DNA of 5,191 nucleotides from Syntrophomonadaceae bacterium (GTDB taxonomy: Bacteria > Bacillota > Dethiobacteria > DTU022). The position numbers were made by a program, and so were the translations under genes. The stretch spans positions 1-5,191 of the forward strand of contig PUKR01000108.1 in assembly GCA_003552365.1 (NCBI GenBank). Direction: 5' to 3'. The notes beneath the pieces were generated by a model. The model did not search any database. It worked only from the letters and a program-made list of their open reading frames with translations, and was not told the DNA's origin. Numbering within the stretch: position 1 is the stretch's first letter; every line of letters starts with the position of its first letter. Shown here piece after piece: positions 1 through 5,191 of the stretch.

Positions 1-896
1 ATGGCTACAAAAAAAGGCTCTTTTTCCAAAACAAGATCGAGTATATCCTTGGCAGGAACATTGGCTCCGATGTAATCGACGTCCCAACCGTTTATTTCCA
101 GTAAATCGGCAACCATCCTCGGGCCGATTTCATGAAATTCGTTGGGAGCGGCGGTAACAATAGATTTACCCTTGGTGTGCTCCAGCAAGATAAAGCGGGG
201 GTATAGAGAAGCCATAACCCTGGTTACGATAGCCGAAGCTAAATGCTCCTGGGCTACGGAAATATCTCCTTTTTCCCAAAGGTTGCCGATAGCGTACATG
301 GAAGGCTGAATCACCTGCAGATAAAAGTCGGCTAAATCTTCAGGCTTATGAACCGCATCACCGGCGATGTTCAGTGATTGCCTGTGATTTCCTGATAAAA
401 GTGAAGCCTGGAAAGATTCTTTTAAATCATTCCACTCGGGATTTATGGATACAGGGGGTGCAGTTACTTTCTCGGAAGCCTGGATTATTTCTTCATGGTT
501 GTCAATCATCCACAGGTAGATGTTGATCAAGTACTTGGCCTGTTCGGGTTCTATATGTTTTTTTATAGCTTCTACCCAGGCGTTAAGGGCTGCTGGAAAA
601 TAATCAAATGAAAATCCGCGCTGGTTATAAGTGCGGTAAACCCAAAATATAACCCTGGCCATAAAGGTGAAATCATTTAATTTAAAAACGTTGCCCATGA
701 ATAAAGCATGGTTGTTGTGATTGTCAAATAAAACTGTTAACGGGTTGCTGACGATTAATATTTTTAAATTGGGATGCTCAGTCAAGGCCCGGTTTACGTC
801 GCCTACCAGTAAATCTTTTTTGGCAATGTAATTTTCTGCTGCGCTTAAGGGGACCGGGGGCAATTTTTTTGCGCTGCCGATCAAAGCATCAACCAT
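1..896 (-). CDS. Cobalamin-binding sensor-like protein with CarH-type B12 module (partial, 3' end off window)
   Basis: The 298 visible residues run off the left edge. Residues 1-140 form a probably helical module I do not recognise; it is rich in aromatic residues and has an H60-N-N-H63 stretch. Residues 150-235 look like the four-helix B12-binding cap domain and contain W207-x9-E217-H218, the Wx9EH signature of CarH-type modules that hold adenosylcobalamin. From about 245 a Rossmann-type B12-binding domain begins, with E253-x-H255-xx-G258 (an ExHxxG motif); H255 is the expected lower axial cobalt ligand. In methionine synthase and mutases the first residue is usually Asp; Glu is common in CarH/LitR sensors. 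The residue after W207 is Glu, where Thermus CarH has the His that caps cobalt after illumination. No MerR helix-turn-helix is present, so direct DNA binding is not supported. The ATG start is chosen for a GGAGG site 8 nt upstream (905-909). It is the last visible gene of the run. A corrinoid methyl-carrier role is the alternative. The B12-binding call is strong; light or B12 sensing is inference. Confidence 0.85.
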   Translation of the reverse strand, partial: MVDALIGSAKKLPPVPLSAAENYIAKKDLLVGDVNRALTEHPNLKILIVSNPLTVLFDNHNNHALFMGNVFKLNDFTFMARVIFWVYRTYNQRGFSFDYFPAALNAWVEAIKKHIEPEQAKYLINIYLWMIDNHEEIIQASEKVTAPPVSINPEWNDLKESFQASLLSGNHRQSLNIAGDAVHKPEDLADFYLQVIQPSMYAIGNLWEKGDISVAQEHLASAIVTRVMASLYPRFILLEHTKGKSIVTAAPNEFHEIGPRMVADLLEINGWDVDYIGANVPAKDILDLVLEKEPFFVA

Positions 897-919
897 TGTT
901 TTAACCTCCAAGGCTATAA

Positions 920-1156
920 TTATTCGGTTGTTTCTTTTTGTTCCTTTTTGCCTTCTTCATCTTTATAAACCTGGATAGCAAAATCCGGACACAGGTACTC
1001 ACATAATTTGCAGCCGGTGCAGGCTTCGGGATCGATCATTTCCGGGCTCCCGTCTTTACTGGGCTGTAAATTGTTCTTGGGACAAAATTCAAAACAAATC
1101 CCGCAGTCCTTGCAGCGTTCGCTGTATACTTTTAAGTTAAACTTTGCTTTACTCAA
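920..1156 (-). CDS. Small 2x[4Fe-4S] ferredoxin, KorD-like
   Basis: This is a 78-residue cytoplasmic electron carrier with two classic cluster motifs: C15-x2-C18-x2-C21-x3-C25-P and C46-x2-C49-x2-C52-x3-C56-P. It should carry two [4Fe-4S] clusters. The spacing, the acidic stretch between the motifs, and the PEACTGC and CPDFAI segments resemble the delta subunit (KorD) of 2-oxoglutarate:ferredoxin oxidoreductase. However, korA, korB and korC are not adjacent: the next gene downstream encodes the B12-binding protein. It may therefore be a free ferredoxin, or serve an oxidoreductase encoded elsewhere. The TTG start at 1156 is preferred because AAGGGGAG lies 8 nt upstream and because it gives an N-terminus of family-like length. 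An ATG at 1189 in the same frame would add 11 residues but has no Shine-Dalgarno. The tail (residues 65-78) is Lys/Glu-rich. The ferredoxin call is firm; the KorD role is uncertain. Confidence 0.88.
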   Translation of the reverse strand: MSKAKFNLKVYSERCKDCGICFEFCPKNNLQPSKDGSPEMIDPEACTGCKLCEYLCPDFAIQVYKDEEGKKEQKETTE

Positions 1157-1164
1157 ATTTTTAG

Positions 1165-1172
1165 CTCCCCTT
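1165..1172 (-). promoter_or_regulatory. Shine-Dalgarno deciding a TTG start for the ferredoxin
   Basis: On the minus strand AAGGGGAG sits 8 nt before the TTG at 1156-1154. The alternative upstream ATG (1189) is preceded by AACCCTATAATT, with no purine-rich ribosome site. This supports the shorter 78-residue ferredoxin. Confidence 0.65.
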
Positions 1173-1199
1173 TTTGATAAAATGAACATAATTATAGGG

Positions 1200-1982
1200 T
1201 TACTTATAATAATTACGACTTAACCTTTGTTTAAACCTTCCCCACAAAGAAGAAAAATAGGAAAAATCTATTCTTTTTCTACGGTAAAAGTAAAAGTATA
1301 AGAATATGAGCAATAAAGCAGCCGGTATGGTTAATAACCAGGGTGACAGGTCTGCCAGCGATTTAAGCATGGTAAGAATAAGGCCCATCGCTCCGGTTAA
1401 AACGATGCTCAGAGTTATTGTCATAAGGCTGAAAACTGCTCCACCGAGGAAGGTATATATTATGAACAAGGGAAAATTCATATGCATTGCCCCGGCGGGA
1501 AATGAAACGTAGGTCCGGGTAAACCCCCAGAGCTGCGCCATAAAGATCGAAAAATTGCCGTATTTTTTCCACAGGCTTAAAATCCTGGCCCTGGATTTGC
1601 TCTGTTTTGATTCGCTGTGGTTTGTTTCATTAGCCTTGATATGCATGATATGCATTACGTTTGTTTTAACAGCTTTGCCCAGTATACTGCCCAAAAGTCC
1701 GACGCAATAACTAAAAATGCTGCCTAAAGTAATCCCGATCGTGGAAGCGATTAAAACATTATAGAACGAACAGGTTCCTCGTAAGATCATGGTGCCGGCG
1801 GTAAGCAAAACCAGGGATGACGCAAACGGCACTCCGGAACTTTCGGCAAACATTGCCGCTGCAATCCCAAAGGACCCGTACCTGCTAATCAGCATTTCCA
1901 GGAACTCAAAGAAAGGTTCCAGGGGCTCAATGCCGTTTATATCTAAACCATTTATATCTTCGATGTGATCATTATTTTCCAT
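1200..1982 (-). CDS. DedA/VTT-family membrane protein, divergent
   Basis: A 260-residue polytopic inner-membrane protein of the DedA (SNARE-associated/VTT) family. Some members flip undecaprenyl phosphate or phospholipids across the membrane and depend on proton motive force. Hydrophobic segments fall at about 36-68, 72-100, 143-163 (re-entrant-like), 170-206 and 214-233, with a basic C-terminal tail. Family landmarks seen are F45-A-E47-S-S-G50-V-P52 near the N-terminus and the segment at 144-164 with F147, R156 and A163-G164 (the family's F-x-x-R-x-x-P-x-x-R-T...AG region). Two usual charged residues are missing: the acidic residue of the P-x-P-G-E/D part is replaced by A-S-S, and the first Arg of the second motif is Q150. 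A polar loop at about 104-140 carries a repeated M-H-I. The first 25 residues are acidic and repetitive (DINGLDINGIE). The ATG lies 8 nt after the kinase stop, and its GGAG ribosome site lies inside the kinase's last codons, suggesting translational coupling. The family call is good; the substrate is unknown. Confidence 0.82.
   Translation of the reverse strand: MENNDHIEDINGLDINGIEPLEPFFEFLEMLISRYGSFGIAAAMFAESSGVPFASSLVLLTAGTMILRGTCSFYNVLIASTIGITLGSIFSYCVGLLGSILGKAVKTNVMHIMHIKANETNHSESKQSKSRARILSLWKKYGNFSIFMAQLWGFTRTYVSFPAGAMHMNFPLFIIYTFLGGAVFSLMTITLSIVLTGAMGLILTMLKSLADLSPWLLTIPAALLLIFLYFYFYRRKRIDFSYFSSLWGRFKQRLSRNYYK
1638..1655. repeat. Perfect 9-bp tandem duplication inside the DedA gene
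   Basis: GATATGCAT occurs twice back to back on the plus strand. It is in frame with the DedA-like gene and encodes the repeated Met-His-Ile in the polar loop at residues 110-115. It looks like a replication-slippage duplication that kept the reading frame. Confidence 0.7.
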
Positions 1983-1990
1983 AAATTAAA

Positions 1991-2941
1991 TTACTCCGCT
2001 TTTCCGGTAATTAATGCATAGACTCCCCAGATTCCTGCTTCCGGTTCAAGCTCAGCTTTAGCGGTTTTAAAAGGGGTTATATTTACAGCCGGCCTGATTG
2101 CTTCCCGGCTGATTATTTCCGTTACCCTTTGAAAAAAATCTTTCCTTCCGGCTGCTATACCGCCTCCTATGACCAGGCAGGTTGGATTGAGCAAGGTTAC
2201 CAGGTTGGACAGCCCGGTCCCAATACTGTGAGCGGCATGGTCGATAATCTTTTCTGCTATAGCATTGCCCGATTCTGCCTTCTCAAACACCCATTCCGTA
2301 GTTATCGGCCCGTCTTCCAGGATGCTTTCATCCCAAAGCTCCCGGGCGATAGCTGTGATGGCGGTGCCGGAAGCCCATGCTTCCAGGCAGTTATTGCCCC
2401 CGCACTTGCATAGACGGCCTTTTCCAAAAGGCTTGGTGTGCCCGATTTCAGCGGCAAATCCGCTGCTGCCTCGGTAAAGACGTCCATTAAGGAATAGGCC
2501 GCCGCCGATCCCTGTACTCAGGGTAACATAAATTACATGGTCATGGCCACGGGCGGCCCCGTAAATTGTTTCTCCCACGACAGCGGCATTGGTGTCATTT
2601 TCAATTATTACGGGACATGAAAGATGATCGGATAGTATTTTTCCCAGGGGCACAGGCTCATGCCAGTCCAGGTTTGGTGACTGATGGACTTTATCCGTAC
2701 CGGCCTCTACAAAACCGGCTATGCAAACGGCTAACCCCCCGGGAGAGCTTGCTTCGGGTATGCCACTTGTAGCCGAAGCAAGCTCCATCGAATCCCTGAT
2801 TGATCCGGCAATAGCTTCAGGCCGGGCAGGCTTTGGTGTAGGCTTTTTTTCCCGGTAAAGAACCCGGCCTGCTTCGTCTATTAAAAGCAGGAGGATTTTA
2901 GTGCCTCCGATATCAACAGTCCAGTAAAGGTTGCTACTCAT
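1991..2941 (-). CDS. ROK-family sugar kinase, probable glucokinase
   Basis: A 316-residue cytoplasmic kinase that should phosphorylate glucose (or a related hexose) to the 6-phosphate with ATP, feeding glycolysis. Motifs in order: phosphate-binding D10-I-G-G-T-K15; substrate-contact P89-N-L-D-W93; catalytic base D116 in E114-N-D-T-N-A-A; S142-T-G-I-G-G-G148; E165-I-G-H168-T; the ROK zinc site H168, C178, C180 and C185 in a CxCGxxxCLE block; and the C-terminal nucleotide loop around V257-I-G-G-G261. Length and motif spacing are typical, and no key residue is missing. There is no N-terminal helix-turn-helix, so it is an enzyme rather than a NagC/Mlc-type repressor. The ATG at 2941 overlaps the end of the homocitrate synthase-like gene by 8 nt. 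A GGGG ribosome site lies inside that gene, so the pair is probably translationally coupled. ROK kinases for mannose, fructose or N-acetylglucosamine look alike, so glucose specificity is inferred from the family. Confidence 0.92.
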   Translation of the reverse strand: MSSNLYWTVDIGGTKILLLLIDEAGRVLYREKKPTPKPARPEAIAGSIRDSMELASATSGIPEASSPGGLAVCIAGFVEAGTDKVHQSPNLDWHEPVPLGKILSDHLSCPVIIENDTNAAVVGETIYGAARGHDHVIYVTLSTGIGGGLFLNGRLYRGSSGFAAEIGHTKPFGKGRLCKCGGNNCLEAWASGTAITAIARELWDESILEDGPITTEWVFEKAESGNAIAEKIIDHAAHSIGTGLSNLVTLLNPTCLVIGGGIAAGRKDFFQRVTEIISREAIRPAVNITPFKTAKAELEPEAGIWGVYALITGKAE

Positions 2942-4121
2942 TGTCCCTATCCCCGGTAGACGGGACTTTTACTTTCTCATAGAGATAGTCTTCATAAATA
3001 TACATTAATTCTTTGTCGAAAAGGGTCCTTTTAAGGTCTACAGTGACATTGCGGACCGCTTCTAATATATCGGCGGCTTCCTCGTTAGATAAGTCTATGC
3101 CATATTCCACAAATTTCATCTTGATTGCCTTTGAACCGGAATGCTTGCCGATAACGATCTGTCTTTCCAACCCGACATCTTCCGGGCTGAAAACTTCGTA
3201 GGTAGACGGGTGCTTTAACACCCCGTCGGCATGGATGCCTGATTCATGGGCAAAGGTGTTGGGGCCTACTATCGGTTTCCCCGGGTAGATCTGCCTGCCC
3301 GAAGCGCGGGCCACAAACTCACAAAGGTTGTAAAAATCAGTAGTGTCAACTTTTAAATCAACATTAAACAAGTGTTTCAGGGCCATGGCAATTTCTTCCA
3401 GGGCGGCATTACCCGCCCTTTCCCCCAGGCCGTTTACGGTTACCCCCAGGAAACGGGCGCCTGCTTTTAACCCGGCCAGGGCATTTGCTGTAGCCATACC
3501 GAAATCGTTATGAGTGTGCATTTCAATTTCCATACCGGTTTGATCAATTAATTCCCCAATAATTTCATGGGTTTTAAAAGGATCAAGCACACCGATAGTG
3601 TCACAGAAACGCAAGCGATCGGCTCCGGCATCACGGGCTTGCCTGGCAAACTTAACTAAAAAGTCCATTTCACTGCGGGAAGCATCCTCGGCATTGACCG
3701 AAATATACAGTTCGTGTTTAGCGGCAAATTCAACCGCCCTGACCATATTTGCCAGCACTTCTTCACGGGAAGTTCTCAGTTTATGGGCGATATGGATATC
3801 GGAGGTGGAAATAGATATGGCTACGGAATCAACTCCGCAGTCCAAAGAATGCTTGATATCTTCAATGTTAGCCCGGTTCCAGGCCATGATGCTTGAATCC
3901 AGGTTATATGAAACCAGTTGTTTAATAACATCTTTTTCATCACCGCCCATAACCGGGATTCCCGCTTCAATCTGGTGCACCCCAAGGTTATTTAACATTT
4001 TGGCAATACGAAGCTTCTCGCGGTTGGAAAAAACAACCCCGGCGGTTTGTTCCCCGTCGCGCAGGGTCGTATCGACTAACATTGGCAGCCCCTCTTCCAG
4101 GGCTTGCTTAAAGCGTTGCAT
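2934..4121 (-). CDS. nifV: Homocitrate synthase, NifV-like (DRE-TIM metallolyase)
   Basis: A 395-residue enzyme expected to condense acetyl-CoA with 2-oxoglutarate to give (R)-homocitrate and CoA. A TIM barrel fills about residues 13-275. It shows D17-T-T-L-R21-D22-G-E-Q25 (catalytic Arg, metal-binding Asp), the E-A-G-I-P strand at 52-56, H202-x-H204-N-D206 (metal-binding His pair), and N230-G-L-G-E-R-A-G-N238. The segment H292-E-S-G-I-H297-A-D-G300 and G325-K-H-S-G329 belong to the communication subdomains. Wording and length match NifV closely. The roughly 130-residue LeuA allosteric domain is absent, arguing against 2-isopropylmalate synthase. No other nif gene is in view, so a FeMo-cofactor role is not shown. 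Re-citrate synthase of anaerobes (acetyl-CoA plus oxaloacetate) and a lysine-pathway homocitrate synthase belong to the same superfamily and remain possible. The ATG at 4121 has AAGGAGG 9 nt upstream. It is the first gene of the run and overlaps the kinase gene by 8 nt. Confidence 0.85.
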   Translation of the reverse strand: MQRFKQALEEGLPMLVDTTLRDGEQTAGVVFSNREKLRIAKMLNNLGVHQIEAGIPVMGGDEKDVIKQLVSYNLDSSIMAWNRANIEDIKHSLDCGVDSVAISISTSDIHIAHKLRTSREEVLANMVRAVEFAAKHELYISVNAEDASRSEMDFLVKFARQARDAGADRLRFCDTIGVLDPFKTHEIIGELIDQTGMEIEMHTHNDFGMATANALAGLKAGARFLGVTVNGLGERAGNAALEEIAMALKHLFNVDLKVDTTDFYNLCEFVARASGRQIYPGKPIVGPNTFAHESGIHADGVLKHPSTYEVFSPEDVGLERQIVIGKHSGSKAIKMKFVEYGIDLSNEEAADILEAVRNVTVDLKRTLFDKELMYIYEDYLYEKVKVPSTGDRDNE

Positions 4122-4130
4122 ATTTTTCAG

Positions 4131-4137
4131 CCTCCTT
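4131..4137 (-). promoter_or_regulatory. Strong Shine-Dalgarno of the homocitrate synthase-like gene
   Basis: AAGGAGG on the minus strand, 9 nt before the ATG at 4121. It fixes the start over the in-frame Met at codon 14, and suggests high translation of the first operon gene. Confidence 0.85.
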
Positions 4138-4204
4138 AGCCAGTAATCAATATCAGTTCCATTTTTCCTTTTTACCGGTAGTATAGTTCGAAATCTTAAG
4201 ATGT

Positions 4205-4233
4205 ATTCTAACCGAATCCCCTGGTTAATGCAA
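4205..4233 (-). promoter_or_regulatory. Candidate sigma-A promoter for the five-gene run
   Basis: On the minus strand TTGCAT (4233-4228) and TAGAAT (4210-4205) are separated by exactly 17 bp. The -10 matches TATAAT at 5 of 6 positions; the -35 matches TTGACA only at TTG. Transcription would begin near 4198 and leave a leader of about 75 nt before the ATG at 4121. A second -10-like TATACT lies at 4185-4180 but has no matching -35. The position, just upstream of the first gene and after the terminator of the preceding gene, supports it; the match alone is moderate. Confidence 0.45.
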
Positions 4234-4304
4234 GTAGCCGCCTAATATGCTGGATAATTATGGCAACCTGTAAAACCGGTGTATCTGCTCAGTAATGCAG
4301 CATT

Positions 4305-4421
4305 TTAGCCTGGTTCCGGCTCACCTAAGGGTAATGGCAGCGACTCAGCTTTAGGCTTTCGCTTAAGTTTCACTTCATCATTCGCCACCGAAGGCTTTAG
4401 GCCCAGGTGGTCTGCCTCCAT
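4305..4421 (-). CDS. Doubtful 38-codon ORF in the leader region
   Basis: An ATG at 4421 opens a 38-residue frame ending in TAA at 4307-4305. It starts MEADHLGLKPSV, has a basic centre (KLKRKPK) and ends in a proline-rich LPLPLGEPEPG. I recognise no family. Against it: no Shine-Dalgarno stands before the ATG, it is short, and the same bases fold into two related hairpins that could be the real signal. For it: the composition is not obviously random, and it fills otherwise empty space between a terminator and the operon promoter. It could be a decayed gene piece, a repeat element that happens to be open, or a leader peptide. It is listed so that it can be tested, not as a confident gene. Confidence 0.2.
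   Translation of the reverse strand: MEADHLGLKPSVANDEVKLKRKPKAESLPLPLGEPEPG
4336..4416 (-). other. Two tandem hairpins with identical CTAAA loops (possible structured RNA or repeat)
   Basis: Read on the minus strand, hairpin 1 (4410-4385) has outer stem CCACC/GGTGG, internal loop TG/TTC, inner stem GGC/GCC and loop CTAAA. Hairpin 2 (4362-4340) has outer stem GCGA/TCGC, internal loop A/GAG, inner stem AGC/GCT and the same CTAAA loop. The loops are identical while the stem sequences differ and still pair. A flanking GGCA (4416-4413) can pair with TGCC (4339-4336), closing a three-way junction. The plus strand would show TTTAG loops, so the strand is a guess from gene orientation. I cannot match it to a known riboswitch class. 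Confidence 0.35.
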
Positions 4422-4519
4422 GCAAACCAACCGGCTTTAACTTTTATTTCATTGGCCATTGCAACCGCTTAACCTGCAAAGTTTTCAGTCCAAAAACAGC
4501 ACGGCTGAGCAGTTAAAAG

Positions 4520-4552
4520 CCGGCAAAGAAATGCCCTGCATTTCTTTGCCGG
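4520..4552 (-). terminator. Intrinsic terminator of the pyrroline-5-carboxylate dehydrogenase gene
   Basis: A perfect 15-bp inverted repeat (CCGGCAAAGAAATGC and its complement) with a 3-nt loop at 4535-4537. On the minus strand the stem is followed by CTTTTAA, a short U-run. It sits 48 bp past the stop codon of the dehydrogenase. No T-run follows on the plus side, so it acts on minus-strand transcripts. The U-run is short, but the stem is long and exact. Confidence 0.75.
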
Positions 4553-4600
4553 TGGTATGCAAGGCTATGGATACTGACCGCCTTCTACCTTGCAGAGCAA

Positions 4601-5191
4601 TTATTCTTCATCAAGGTGAGGATAACGGTAATTTGTGGGTGGGTTTAAATTTTCTTTAATTGAGCGTGGTGAAATCCAGCGGATGATATTCCAGAGCGAT
4701 CCTGCTTTATCATTGGTGCCTGAAGCCCTGGCGCCACCAAACGGCTGCTGACCAACAACTGCCGCAGTAGGTTTGTCGTTGATATAGAAGTTACCGGCTG
4801 CATGGGTTAAAATCTCTTCTGCTTTTAATTGTGCTGTCCTGTCTTTGGCAATAATACTGCCGGTCAACCCGTAAGGGGAGGTTTCATCGCAAAGGTGCAG
4901 GATATCTTCAAATTGCTCATCGGGGTAAACGTAAACGGTTAAAACCGGTCCGAAGATTTCTTCTGTCATAGTTTTGAACTTCGGGTTGGTAGTTTGAATA
5001 ACTGTTGGACGTATAAAATACCCTGCTGAGTCATCGTAGGTACCTCCGGCAACAATTTGAGCCTGGTCTGAATTTTTGGCATAATCGATGTAACCGGTGA
5101 TTTTGTCGAAAGCGGCCCTATCGATTACCGCTCCCAGGAAGTTGGAAAAATCTTCAATGTCGCCAACTTTAATATTTTCCGTGATTGCAAC
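4601..5191 (-). CDS. 1-pyrroline-5-carboxylate dehydrogenase (C-terminal part; 5' end off window)
   Basis: The 196 visible residues are the C-terminal part of an NAD-dependent aldehyde dehydrogenase. It should oxidise glutamate-gamma-semialdehyde (from P5C) to glutamate, the second step of proline degradation. Seen are the E78-I-F-G-P82 cofactor motif (numbering from the window edge) and a long block at 133-164 (GNFYINDKP, VVGQQPFGGARASGTNDKAG) highly characteristic of P5C dehydrogenases. The ending R-W-x-S-P-R-S-I-K-E...Y-R-Y-P-H also matches that family. The frame is open to the right edge. Family members are about 515-560 residues, so roughly two thirds, including the catalytic Cys, lies outside; from the human ALDH4A1 layout the Cys should be only some 20 residues beyond the edge. 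An intrinsic terminator follows, so it is transcribed separately from the operon to its left. Whether a proline dehydrogenase precedes it cannot be seen. Confidence 0.93.
   Translation of the reverse strand, partial: VAITENIKVGDIEDFSNFLGAVIDRAAFDKITGYIDYAKNSDQAQIVAGGTYDDSAGYFIRPTVIQTTNPKFKTMTEEIFGPVLTVYVYPDEQFEDILHLCDETSPYGLTGSIIAKDRTAQLKAEEILTHAAGNFYINDKPTAAVVGQQPFGGARASGTNDKAGSLWNIIRWISPRSIKENLNPPTNYRYPHLDEE

Larger units (their letters stand above)
4122..4600. other. 479-bp intergenic region, mostly unexplained
   Basis: This gap separates the pyrroline-5-carboxylate dehydrogenase gene from the homocitrate synthase operon. From right to left it contains a short spacer, the terminator at 4520-4552, about 100 bp (4422-4519) in which I see nothing definite, the paired hairpins and overlapping short ORF at 4305-4421, about 70 bp without a clear signal, and the candidate promoter and ribosome site. 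No tRNA, T-box or riboswitch that I can name was recognised. Imperfect inverted copies of a TTxxAGCCxGGTT-like word lie at 4303-4315 and 4429-4440, bracketing the hairpin pair. Confidence 0.6.

Noticed and set aside
1191..1196. Exact TATAAT on the minus strand just before the ferredoxin gene
   Set aside because: No -35-like hexamer stands 16-18 bp upstream and no TG extension precedes it. In an A/T-rich 43-bp gap a chance match is likely, so I do not call a separate promoter.
2129..2772. Several short plus- and minus-strand frames over the kinase gene
   Set aside because: All are shadows of the ROK kinase frame, which carries every expected motif without interruption.
3598..4146. 182-codon open frame on the plus strand
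   Set aside because: It lies antisense to the well-supported homocitrate synthase gene, its product is Ser/Arg-rich with no recognisable motif, and it is explained by the codon bias of the real gene.
4305..4421. Cyclic-di-GMP, T-box or cobalamin riboswitch in the gap
   Set aside because: I compared the bases with the consensus cores as I remember them and found no GNRA-receptor core, T-box sequence or B12 box. Only the tandem hairpins remain.
4459..4659. 66-codon open frame on the plus strand across the terminator
   Set aside because: It spans a perfect hairpin and the antisense of the dehydrogenase end, with no ribosome site or recognisable product.

Overview
All recognisable genes in this window lie on the minus strand, so it reads from right to left. 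The protein set suggests an anaerobic, low-to-mid GC Firmicute of the Peptococcaceae/Desulfotomaculum-Pelotomaculum type: a KorD-like two-cluster ferredoxin, a NifV-type homocitrate synthase, a Zn-type ROK sugar kinase, strong AGGAGG Shine-Dalgarno sites and a TTG start. This placement is inference from gene content and style, not from a marker gene.

Right edge (4601-5191): the C-terminal 196 residues of a delta-1-pyrroline-5-carboxylate dehydrogenase (proline to glutamate). It is followed by a good intrinsic terminator (4520-4552) with a perfect 15-bp stem.

Middle gap (4122-4600): 479 bases without a confident gene. Besides the terminator it holds two tandem hairpins that present the same CTAAA loop on different stems, a doubtful 38-codon ORF over the same bases, and a candidate sigma-A promoter (4205-4233) with a strong ribosome binding site for the next gene. 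This is the least explained part of the window.

Left four fifths (1-4121): a tight five-gene run, probably one operon. In order of transcription it holds a homocitrate synthase-like enzyme, a ROK glucokinase (8-nt overlap), a divergent DedA-family membrane protein (8-nt gap), a small 2x[4Fe-4S] ferredoxin (43-nt gap) and the start of a cobalamin-binding sensor-like protein (23-nt gap) that runs off the left edge. The functions do not form one known pathway. The homocitrate synthase and the KorD-like ferredoxin both point toward 2-oxoglutarate metabolism. The last protein carries the Wx9EH and ExHxxG motifs of the CarH-type B12 photoreceptor module, but has an unrecognised N-terminal module where CarH has a MerR helix-turn-helix. 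It is the most interesting gene here. No CRISPR array, tRNA, rRNA, transposase or phage gene was seen.
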